Shown: positions 7,122 to 14,425 of the stretch, one piece after another
Numbering within the stretch: the first letter of the stretch is position 1
Layout: each line of letters starts with the position of its first letter
Assembly: GCA_004294445.1 (NCBI GenBank)
Contig: REAZ01000009.1
Location: 62,001 to 126,000, forward strand
DNA from: Cytophagales bacterium
GTDB lineage: Bacteria > Bacteroidota > Bacteroidia > Cytophagales > Thermoflexibacteraceae
DNA length: 64,000 nucleotides
Direction of reading: 5' to 3'
Notes under the pieces: generated by a model
The model's input: only the letters and a program-made list of their open reading frames with translations
Told to the model about the DNA's origin: nothing
Database searches by the model: none
Made by a program: the position numbers and the translations under genes

Positions 7122-10100
7122 TTATTTTGTCATGATAATTTTTCTTCTCAAGTTTTCCTTTTCAGTGCTGATGTTCAAAAGATACACCCCGCTTGATAGG
7201 TTTAGATTTAGCTCGGCTTCTACACTGCCGTTTGCTGAGATAGCTTGGTTAAATACTACTCTGCCCGTCATATCCAAGACGTTGATTTGTGCATTTCTGC
7301 CTTTTAGCTCATTCACCCTAAGGGTAAAGCTGCCATTGCTTGGGTTTGGATAGACTTGGAAAAGTGAATTTGCAGCTTCTTCCTCTGTGCCGAGAACTAC
7401 CGAAGTGCGAGCCGATACGGTAGCAGAAAAATCTCCTGCGCCTTGCCTGCCAATGGCTACAATACGGAAAAAGTAAGTAACGCCATTTTCTAAGCCCTCT
7501 ATTACAAAAGATAAATCACCGCTTGCATTTACTACTTTTGGAGCATTATTATCGTTTGTACTACTTCCTAAACTATTGCCTGCCGAACTTACCGTACCTA
7601 CTACTACAGTACCTGCGGTAGTTGCTACCAATCTCTGCGGCATATTGGCAGCATACATATAAATCTCATAACTTTGAGCAAGTGGCACAGAGTTCCAATA
7701 GACAGTAACCTGTCTGCTGCCTGCTACTGCTGCTATACTCGAAGAGGTGCCAAGAATATTATTATAGGTTTCGCCACTATTGAACGCTACTACTGCACTG
7801 CCTGCGGCATCCGTCATGCCCGAAGTAGCGGGAACTTCCAAGCCAAGTGTGCTTTGTGCATCCTGATTCATGGCTACGGTAACATCTACGCTACTGCCAG
7901 AGGTAGCAGAAACGCTGGTAATAGAACCATTGCCAGTCAATACAAAACGATTGGTCGCTATGTTATTCACAGGCTTAGAGAAAGTAACGCTAAATATCAC
8001 AGATTCGGCATCTGTAGTAGGTGCTAATGGGCTTTTCCTTGTGATGCTTACCACCGTAGGGACTACTCTGTCTATAGTATAAACTTCCCCTGTGCTAAAT
8101 GCCCCCGTGATATTATTAAACTCGTCATTGATGGTATTTGCCAATGGAATATCCAATCGCAAAGTACCCGACCCCGTAATGCCACTGACAGTTACGTCTA
8201 TGCTCGTGCCTGTAGTAGCCGAAACAGAGGCAATAGTCCCATTGGCGGTGCTTGTTCTTGTCAGCACAAAATCAGTAATATCTACATTTTTGACTGCCTT
8301 GTCAAAACTTACCCTATATACCACGCTTGCATTATTAATGACAGTAGCAGTAGCAGGCGTTAGTCGCACTATGCTCGTGGCTGTAGGGACAGCAAAGTTA
8401 TAGCTATCGCCTGTGTTAAAGGCTGCGGTAAGGGCATTGCCTATCAAGTCGTTTACGGTAGCGGTCGCAGGCACGTCAAGGCGCAAGCTCCCTGCTCCTG
8501 TGATGTTATTTACGGTAACATCATAAACTGTAGTGCTTATCGCATTTACAGACGCTACCGCGCCCATCGCTGTGCCTGAGCCTGTCAAAGTAAAATCATT
8601 TGTTCCTACACCTGTAACTGCTTCGGAAAAAGTAACCCTATACACCACAGTATTGGTGGTAACAGCCGCAACTATTGGGTTTTGGCGAACTATGCTCGTT
8701 ACAGTAGGTCTTGCCCCGTCAATAACTATGTCTTTGTTTGCCCCCAAAGAGCCTGCTCCACCAACGGTAGGAAGGGTTAAGCCTGCATTGGGAGTACCTA
8801 TGCTCGTCCCTTTGATTGTTCCGCCACTCAAGGCAAGGGCTGTAGTGCTTGCATAGTCCAAGTCTGTACTTACATCAGTAGCCTGAACTGTATAGCGGAA
8901 AGTAAGTGTATTCGTACCACTACCGCTTACATAATTTGCCACCCTATTGGTAGGGGTGGTACCCAAAGTAAGCTGTGGCGTACCTGTAACGGTTACATTT
9001 TCAGAAAAAGTAACTGTAATGTCTATGTTACTCCCTATGCCATAAGTGCCATTGGCAGTAGGAGAGCTAATACTATTAATAAATGGACCGATAAAAATAC
9101 TACGAATACGGACGTTGCCCCTATCTGCTACATAGAAATTGCCCGCCCCATCATAGATAATACCAACAGGCTGATTAAACAGTGCACCTGTGCCTATTCC
9201 ATCCACAAATCCAGCTGTCCCACCTGCGAGGGTAGTTACCTCCCCTGTCGCTATCACGATTTTGCGAATGCGATTACCACTAAACTCTGATACATACAGA
9301 TTGCCCGCCCGATCAGAGGTAACGCCAACAGGGTTTTGAAATCGTGCAGCAGTGCCTATTCCATTCGCAAAGCCTGATGTCCCATTTCCTGCTAAGGTAG
9401 TTACTGCGCCTGTAGCTATCACGATTCTGCGAATGCTATGGTTAAGCTCGTCTGCCACATAGAGACTACCCGCCCCATCGAGAGCTAAGCCGCGTGGTGA
9501 GGTAAACCGTGCGACGTTAGCGGCACCATCCACAAATCCAGCTGTCCCACCTCCTGCCAAGGTAGTTACTGCTCCTGTAGCTATCACGATTCTGCGGATG
9601 CGGCGATTACTATCATCTCCCACATAGAGATTACCCGCCTCGTCAGAGATGACAGCAATAGGATTATTAAACTGTGCAGCGACACCTGTGGCATCCAAAA
9701 AGCCAGCCGTCCCATCGCCTGCCAAGGTAGTTACTGCGCCTGTAGCTATCACGATTTTGCGAATGGTATGACCAAAAAAGTCTGCCACATAGAGATTGCC
9801 AGCCCCATCAGAACAGATGCCAAAAGGGCGGTTAAATCTTGCAGCAGTGCCGATACCATCCAAAGAGGCTTGTACGCCATCTCCTGCCAAGGTAGTTACT
9901 ACCCCTGTAGCTATCACAATTTTGCGAATGCGATGCGTCAAAAACTCTGCTACATAGAGATTGCCTGTTCCATCGAGAGCAACACCATTAGGGTTTGTAA
10001 AACTTGCGCCCGTACCTGTGCCATCTACGTTAGCAGCTGTGCCATTCCCTGCCAAGGTCGTTACTTTTTGTGCTTGTGTATCGGAAAATATGCCTAAAAA

Positions 10101-10133
10101 AATAAGGCTGAAAAGGTAAAATATCTTTTTCAT
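7122..10133 (-). CDS. secreted NHL-repeat protein with Ig-like and FN3 domains and a T9SS sorting domain
   Basis: 1003 residues with a Sec signal peptide ending near SDTQAQ. Residues ~22-350 hold six NHL-type repeats of about 53 residues (pattern TTLAGxGTAGFxDG ... FNxPxGIxxDGAGNLYVAD...IRKIVIATG), enough for a six-bladed beta-propeller. Four Ig-like domains follow (each with VTFSE.V / TLTGSG / SVNA...VTV), then an FN3-like domain near 815-905. The last ~80 residues (FQVYPNPSNGSFTLRV ... GVYLLNISTEKENLRRKIIMTK) are a T9SS type A domain, so the protein should cross the outer membrane and be anchored or released. It probably shares a transcript with the lipoprotein 21 bases upstream. Function is unknown; surface binding is inference. 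The NHL repeats are very similar at DNA level, so copy number may vary between strains. Confidence 0.9.
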   Translation of the reverse strand: MKKIFYLFSLIFLGIFSDTQAQKVTTLAGNGTAANVDGTGTGASFTNPNGVALDGTGNLYVAEFLTHRIRKIVIATGVVTTLAGDGVQASLDGIGTAARFNRPFGICSDGAGNLYVADFFGHTIRKIVIATGAVTTLAGDGTAGFLDATGVAAQFNNPIAVISDEAGNLYVGDDSNRRIRRIVIATGAVTTLAGGGTAGFVDGAANVARFTSPRGLALDGAGSLYVADELNHSIRRIVIATGAVTTLAGNGTSGFANGIGTAARFQNPVGVTSDRAGNLYVSEFSGNRIRKIVIATGEVTTLAGGTAGFVDGIGTGALFNQPVGIIYDGAGNFYVADRGNVRIRSIFIGPFINSISSPTANGTYGIGSNIDITVTFSENVTVTGTPQLTLGTTPTNRVANYVSGSGTNTLTFRYTVQATDVSTDLDYASTTALALSGGTIKGTSIGTPNAGLTLPTVGGAGSLGANKDIVIDGARPTVTSIVRQNPIVAAVTTNTVVYRVTFSEAVTGVGTNDFTLTGSGTAMGAVASVNAISTTVYDVTVNNITGAGSLRLDVPATATVNDLIGNALTAAFNTGDSYNFAVPTATSIVRLTPATATVINNASVVYRVSFDKAVKNVDITDFVLTRTSTANGTIASVSATTGTSIDVTVSGITGSGTLRLDIPLANTINDEFNNITGAFSTGEVYTIDRVVPTVVSITRKSPLAPTTDAESVIFSVTFSKPVNNIATNRFVLTGNGSITSVSATSGSSVDVTVAMNQDAQSTLGLEVPATSGMTDAAGSAVVAFNSGETYNNILGTSSSIAAVAGSRQVTVYWNSVPLAQSYEIYMYAANMPQRLVATTAGTVVVGTVSSAGNSLGSSTNDNNAPKVVNASGDLSFVIEGLENGVTYFFRIVAIGRQGAGDFSATVSARTSVVLGTEEEAANSLFQVYPNPSNGSFTLRVNELKGRNAQINVLDMTGRVVFNQAISANGSVEAELNLNLSSGVYLLNISTEKENLRRKIIMTK

Positions 10134-10154
10134 TTTTCTGAAAGTTTAAATTAA

Positions 10155-10580
10155 TTAATTTGCTTTAGTGAGTTCTACTCTGTACGTAGTTGTTACCTTG
10201 CCTGGGATAGTTACGTCCCATTCGAGGACTATTTTGGTAGGGGTGCGGCTTTTTGTGATTTCTCTCACGTTTACGCTTACATCAAAAATGAGCGTGCCTG
10301 CACTTCCCTCTTTCCATACGCCCGAAGGCAGCAGGGCGGGAAAGATAGCACCATCAGGATTCGTAGTAATGTAGGCAGTGCCACTTTTGAACTCTACTAA
10401 AAAGCGGTCGTACATACCACTTGGGGCATCCTCTGAGCCAAATTTGGCATAAGAAACTTTCCATTTTCCGCCGTTAGCGGTCAGGAGGGAGGTAAGGCTT
10501 GCCGATACCTCCGCCGTAAGGGTGCATGCTGCTAAAAAGCAAGAAAGCACAAATACAAACAATAGTGTGTGTTTTTTCAT
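10155..10580 (-). CDS. small lipoprotein
   Basis: 141 residues with a lipoprotein signal (FLAAC, Cys about residue 19), followed by a beta-rich domain starting LLTANGGKWKVSYAKFGSEDAPSGMYDRFLVEFKSGTAYITTNPDGAI and ending with alternating strands (EITKSRTPTKIVLEWDVTIPGKVTTTYRVELTKAN). The pattern GGKW.. ... F...G..Y resembles lipocalin-like lipoproteins of Bacteroidota. It lies directly upstream of the NHL-repeat T9SS gene and is probably co-transcribed with it, which suggests a joint envelope role. Confidence 0.75.
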   Translation of the reverse strand: MKKHTLLFVFVLSCFLAACTLTAEVSASLTSLLTANGGKWKVSYAKFGSEDAPSGMYDRFLVEFKSGTAYITTNPDGAIFPALLPSGVWKEGSAGTLIFDVSVNVREITKSRTPTKIVLEWDVTIPGKVTTTYRVELTKAN

Positions 10581-10754
10581 GTGTTAAATTAATTATTAAG
10601 TTGCGAGTTGTTGCTAATTGCGAACGAAACGATTGTTAAAACGCCACAAAATTAGGAGTAAAATTGTATATTTGGAAATTTAAAGTTAAAAAAACAGATT
10701 TAAACGATTGCTAAGGTGCGAAAAAATGCATCCTTGCCAATGTTGGACACCATT

Positions 10755-10844
10755 TCGTGCTATCAGTTCCTCAGAACTGACTGAAACTTAGGTTTGAGAA
10801 CCTAATGGCACGAGAAACTTAGGTTTGAGAACCTAATGACACGA
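10755..10844. repeat. 59-bp structured repeat, copy 4, with its right arm duplicated
   Basis: The 59-bp unit is 10755-10813. Its right arm (31 bp, 10783-10813) is repeated in tandem at 10814-10844. The right hairpin reads TTAGGTT / AACCTAA instead of TCAGGTT / AACCTGA: both sides changed together so that pairing is kept. The left hairpin has two mismatches (CTATCAGTT / AACTGACTG). Confidence 0.9.
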
Positions 10845-10847
10845 AAC

Positions 10848-10883
10848 AAAAAAAGTCCATAACCCCAAAAAGGCTACGGACTT
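10848..10883 (-). terminator. intrinsic terminator downstream of pdhC
   Basis: Minus-strand AAGTCCGTA (10883-10875) ... TATGGACTT (10861-10853) then a T run; one G-T pair. A diverged copy of the terminator at 7066-7102. Confidence 0.85.
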
Positions 10884-10922
10884 CCAAATATAATTCTAAT
10901 GATTTCCTTATGATAATTTTCT

Positions 10923-12542
10923 TTAAACCAACATTCTTAGCGGGTCTTCGAGCAAGCCTTTGAGGGTTTGCAAGAAAGCCGCTACACTTGCCCCGTCCAC
11001 TACTCTGTGGTCGCTGGAAAGCGTAACTTTCATGATGTTACCTACTTTCATTTCTCCGTTCTTTACTACTACGGTTTCTTTGATGCCTCCTACTGCCAAA
11101 ATGCACGCATCGGGCGGGTTGATGATGGCGGTGAACTCATCTACGCCAAACATTCCCAAGTTCGATATCGTAAAGGTATTTCCTTCCCAGTCAGCAGGCT
11201 GTAGTTTTTTGTCTTTTGCTTTTCCTGCCAAATCTTTTGCCTCGCCTGCTATCTGCGAGAGCGATTTGCTGTCTGCAAAGCGAATCACAGGGACAAGCAA
11301 GCCATCGAGAACGGCAACTGCCATGCCTATATGTATGTGCTGATTCTGACGAATTTTGTCGCCAAGCCAAGAAGAATTGATAACGGGGTGCTTTCTGAGA
11401 GCTACCGCTGCCGCCTTGATGACCAAATCGTTAAATGAAATCTTCACAGGCGAAATTTCGTTCATGCTTGTGCGCGCCGCCATTGCCTTGTCCATGATTA
11501 TCTCCATCGTAACGTAGAAATGCGGGGCCGTAAACATACTTTCGGAGAGTCGGCGGGCAACTGTCTTTCGCATTTGGGTAATAGGCGTTTCGGTGAAGCC
11601 CTCTTGCCCAAAGGCTTGTACGGCAGGTTTGCTTGTTTTTTCTACAGCAGCAGGCGTAGCGGTAGGTTTGGCAGCAGGAACAAAAGTTTCCACGTCTTTT
11701 TTGGTAACTCTTCCATTTTCGCCAGAGCCTTTTATCTGTGCAAGGTCAAACCCTTTGTCTTGTGCCATTTTCTTTGCCAAAGGAGATGCAAAAATGCGTC
11801 CGCCCGCACTTACAACCGTTTCTGTTACTATTGGTTGCGAGGCTGTTGGGTTCGAAACAGCAGGTTTTTCAGCGACTTCCGTAGCTTTGCTTTCCACCTT
11901 TGCGGGAGCAGAAGTTGCGGGTTTGAGTAGCTGCGTATAGTCCGCACCCGCCTCGCCTATGATGGCGATAATGCCATCTACGGGGACAGATTCGCCCTTT
12001 ACAACACCTATGTAGAGCAGCGTACCCGATTCATAGCTTTCCAACTCCATCGTAGCCTTGTCTGTTTCTACTTCGGCTATGATGTCGCCCGCTTTGAGTT
12101 TGTCGCCCACTTTCACCAACCAGTTCGCAATTACGCCATCTGTCATCGTATCACTCATTTTTGGCATACGGACGACTGTTGCGTTTACAGCAACGGCTTT
12201 TTCGGCAGTAGCTTGCTGAACGGGCGGCGGCGGTGTAGCTGCTTCCTCTTTTGGTGCGGGTACGGCACTATTTCCGCCACTCAAAAGAGCTTGATAGTTT
12301 TCGCCTTCCTTGCCAATAACGGCGATAATGCCATCAACGGGAACAGCTTTTCCTTTCTCTACGCCAATGTATAAAATGATGCCATCAGCATAACATTCCA
12401 ACTCCATCGTTGCTTTGTCTGTTTCTACTTCGGCTATAATATCGCCAGATTTTACCTTATCACCCACTTTCACTAACCAATTAGCAATCACGCCTTCGGT
12501 CATTGTATCGCTCATTTTGGGCATTTGAACTACTTCTGCCAT
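10923..12542 (-). CDS. pdhC: pyruvate dehydrogenase E2, dihydrolipoamide acetyltransferase
   Basis: 539 residues. Two N-terminal lipoyl domains, each with the lipoylated lysine in EVETDKATMELE, are joined by Ala/Pro/Thr/Val-rich linkers. A peripheral-subunit-binding domain follows (FASPLAKKMAQDKGFDLAQIKGSGENGRVTKKDV), then the catalytic acetyltransferase domain with the HxxxDG active site (SSDHRVVDGASVAAFL). It transfers the acetyl group from E1 to CoA in the pyruvate dehydrogenase complex. E1 and E3 genes are not adjacent, which is common in Bacteroidota. A branched-chain 2-oxoacid E2 is less likely given the double lipoyl layout and the KMSDTMTEG motif. Terminated by the hairpin at 10848-10883. 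Confidence 0.95.
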   Translation of the reverse strand: MAEVVQMPKMSDTMTEGVIANWLVKVGDKVKSGDIIAEVETDKATMELECYADGIILYIGVEKGKAVPVDGIIAVIGKEGENYQALLSGGNSAVPAPKEEAATPPPPVQQATAEKAVAVNATVVRMPKMSDTMTDGVIANWLVKVGDKLKAGDIIAEVETDKATMELESYESGTLLYIGVVKGESVPVDGIIAIIGEAGADYTQLLKPATSAPAKVESKATEVAEKPAVSNPTASQPIVTETVVSAGGRIFASPLAKKMAQDKGFDLAQIKGSGENGRVTKKDVETFVPAAKPTATPAAVEKTSKPAVQAFGQEGFTETPITQMRKTVARRLSESMFTAPHFYVTMEIIMDKAMAARTSMNEISPVKISFNDLVIKAAAVALRKHPVINSSWLGDKIRQNQHIHIGMAVAVLDGLLVPVIRFADSKSLSQIAGEAKDLAGKAKDKKLQPADWEGNTFTISNLGMFGVDEFTAIINPPDACILAVGGIKETVVVKNGEMKVGNIMKVTLSSDHRVVDGASVAAFLQTLKGLLEDPLRMLV

Positions 12543-12622
12543 ATATATATCTGTGTTAAACTTTTCTTAATTTTTCAAAATTAATGTATAAAAGACTAAA
12601 ATGGAAAAGATTTGTCTAAAAT

Positions 12623-13258
12623 TTAAAGTTTTTCGAAACGAAACCCTTGCTTGCTAAAATAGGAGAGGTAGCGGGGCAGGGCATAGTATAGATTTTTTTT
12701 TGCTTTTTGGCTATCATGGAATACGACAATAGAGCCATTTTGAGTATATCTGATGGCTTTTTCCAAGCAAATATGTTCGTTCAAACGTTGGTCGAAATCT
12801 CCCGAAAGCACGTCCCACATTACTATCCGATAATCCGTTTTCAATGCCCTGCTTTGCGAAGCGGAAATTTGCCCATACGGAGGTCTGAAAAGTTTGCGAG
12901 GGCTGTCTTTTGTCTTTGGCAAATGAGCAAAATAATCCTCACATCTGTCTATATTTCCCAAATATTGTTTTTTGGGCGTTTTCCACCCGCTTAGGTGATT
13001 AAAAGTATGATTGCCAACACTATGCCCTTTGGCAATCACTTCCTCAAAAACAGAAAAATGCTTGCGTATATTATCGCCAACACAGAAAAAAGTCGCTTTT
13101 GCCTCGTATTTACCCAGCTCCGCAAGTACCCAAGGCGTAACTTCGGGAATAGGCCCGTCATCAAAGGTTAGAAAAATAACCTTTTCGGCAGTAGGTACTC
13201 GCCAAGTAAAGTGAGGAAATAGACGGTGAATAAAAGGATTGGTGAAATGTAAATACAT
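12623..13258 (-). CDS. polysaccharide deacetylase (NodB domain)
   Basis: 211 residues made up almost entirely of a NodB homology domain: motif 1 FLTFDDGP, motif 2 HSVGNHTFNHLSG (metal-binding His pair), motif 3 FRPPYGQ, and a late VVFHDS motif. Such enzymes remove N-acetyl groups from chitin-like oligosaccharides, peptidoglycan or capsule. No signal peptide is obvious; the N-terminus is short and only weakly hydrophobic. Single gene, leftward. Confidence 0.9.
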   Translation of the reverse strand: MYLHFTNPFIHRLFPHFTWRVPTAEKVIFLTFDDGPIPEVTPWVLAELGKYEAKATFFCVGDNIRKHFSVFEEVIAKGHSVGNHTFNHLSGWKTPKKQYLGNIDRCEDYFAHLPKTKDSPRKLFRPPYGQISASQSRALKTDYRIVMWDVLSGDFDQRLNEHICLEKAIRYTQNGSIVVFHDSQKAKKNLYYALPRYLSYFSKQGFRFEKL

Positions 13259-13375
13259 GATTTAAAGTATTATCTTTGCTTTTTCTTGGTAACTTAGCGA
13301 CTGGCAGGGTCTTCGACCACTAACAGCGACAGAGTGCTATTTTGAATGACAAAATTAATATAATTTTTTTACGTT

Positions 13376-14416
13376 TTGGCAAAAGTTTTAGACATCACAC
13401 AGTTTTTAGCATTGCAAACGCCCATGATTGATGTGCGTTCCCCTGCGGAGTTTGCACAAGGGCATATCCCGCTTGCAGTCAATTTACCCATTTTTTCCAA
13501 TGAAGAAAGGGCTGTAGTTGGGACGCTGTACAAGCAAAAAGGCAAGGAAGAAGCCATCATCAAAGGCTTGGAATTTGTTGGGGTAAAAATGGCAGATTTT
13601 GTGCGAAAGGCAAAACAAATCGCTCCTGAAAAACAATTATTGGTACATTGCTGGAGAGGGGGCATGAGAAGCGGCAGCATGGCTTGGCTCTTCGAAACAG
13701 TTGGTTTTCAGACTTTCACTTTGGAAAAAGGCTACAAAAATTACCGACAGCACGTTCTTTCTTACTTCGAGCAAGCATTTCCGAATTTGCTTATTTTGGG
13801 CGGCATGACGGGCAGTGGCAAAACAGATATTTTAAAGCAAATCATAGCACAAGGGCAACAGGGAATAGATTTGGAAGGACTTGCTCATCACAAAGGCTCC
13901 TCTTTTGGGAGCATCGGGCAGGCTCCTCAGCCCACTTCTGAGCAGTTTGAGAATGAATTGCACTTGGCACTTCTTAGGACTATCAGTTCTTTGACTTCCC
14001 CATTTTCGCACCTTTGGTTAGAAGATGAGAGCAGAAATATTGGCAAGACTTTCCTTCCTAATAACTTATGGCAGCAGATGCAGCGTAGCCCTGTCATTTA
14101 TATACAAATATCCAAAAACTTAAGAATAGAAAGATTGGTAAAGGAATATGCTTTTTGCGATAAGGAACTCTTGGAAAGTGCGATTTTGAGAATAGCAAAA
14201 CGCATCGGGTCAAACCATGCCAAAGATGCACTCGAAGCACTTGCCAATGACGACTTTGCCAAAGTAGCAGATATTACCTTAGTTTATTACGACAAGGCAT
14301 ACACCCACGACAACCAGCGAAGAAAGCCCGAAAGTATCTACTACCTACCTGTAGAGGTGGATAACCCCACAGAAACGGCTCAGAAAGCGATTGAATTAGC
14401 GAAAACCCTAATTTAG
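13376..14416 (+). CDS. mnmH: tRNA 2-selenouridine synthase
   Basis: 346 residues. N-terminal rhodanese domain (MIDVRSPAEFAQGHIPLAVNLP) with the catalytic cysteine in LLVHCWRGGMRSGSMAWL, then a P-loop domain (LGGMTGSGKTDIL). This is the fixed architecture of MnmH/SelU, which replaces sulfur in 2-thiouridine at the tRNA wobble position with selenium, using selenophosphate. It therefore implies a selD gene elsewhere. The start is TTG at 13376: an in-frame stop lies at 13361-13363, no ATG or GTG intervenes, and the next ATG is already inside the rhodanese fold. Convergent with the gene at 14426, only nine bases apart. Confidence 0.93.
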   Translation: MAKVLDITQFLALQTPMIDVRSPAEFAQGHIPLAVNLPIFSNEERAVVGTLYKQKGKEEAIIKGLEFVGVKMADFVRKAKQIAPEKQLLVHCWRGGMRSGSMAWLFETVGFQTFTLEKGYKNYRQHVLSYFEQAFPNLLILGGMTGSGKTDILKQIIAQGQQGIDLEGLAHHKGSSFGSIGQAPQPTSEQFENELHLALLRTISSLTSPFSHLWLEDESRNIGKTFLPNNLWQQMQRSPVIYIQISKNLRIERLVKEYAFCDKELLESAILRIAKRIGSNHAKDALEALANDDFAKVADITLVYYDKAYTHDNQRRKPESIYYLPVEVDNPTETAQKAIELAKTLI

Positions 14417-14425
14417 AAATTTGAG

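Larger units (their letters stand above)
10702..10924. repeat. right copy of the duplicated intergenic segment (B)
   Basis: 10702-10750 matches 7017-7065 and 10848-10924 matches 7066-7147, in the same orientation. The 97 bases between (10751-10847) hold copy 4 of the 59-bp repeat and are absent from A. The rightmost part, just after the pdhC stop, corresponds to the last codons of the NHL/T9SS gene (minus-strand AAAATTATCAT..), so a T9SS gene tail lies downstream of pdhC. Confidence 0.75.

Noticed and set aside
7132-10097. Open frames antisense to the NHL-repeat gene
   Set aside because: They mirror the periodic codons of the repeats; no start signals or family features.
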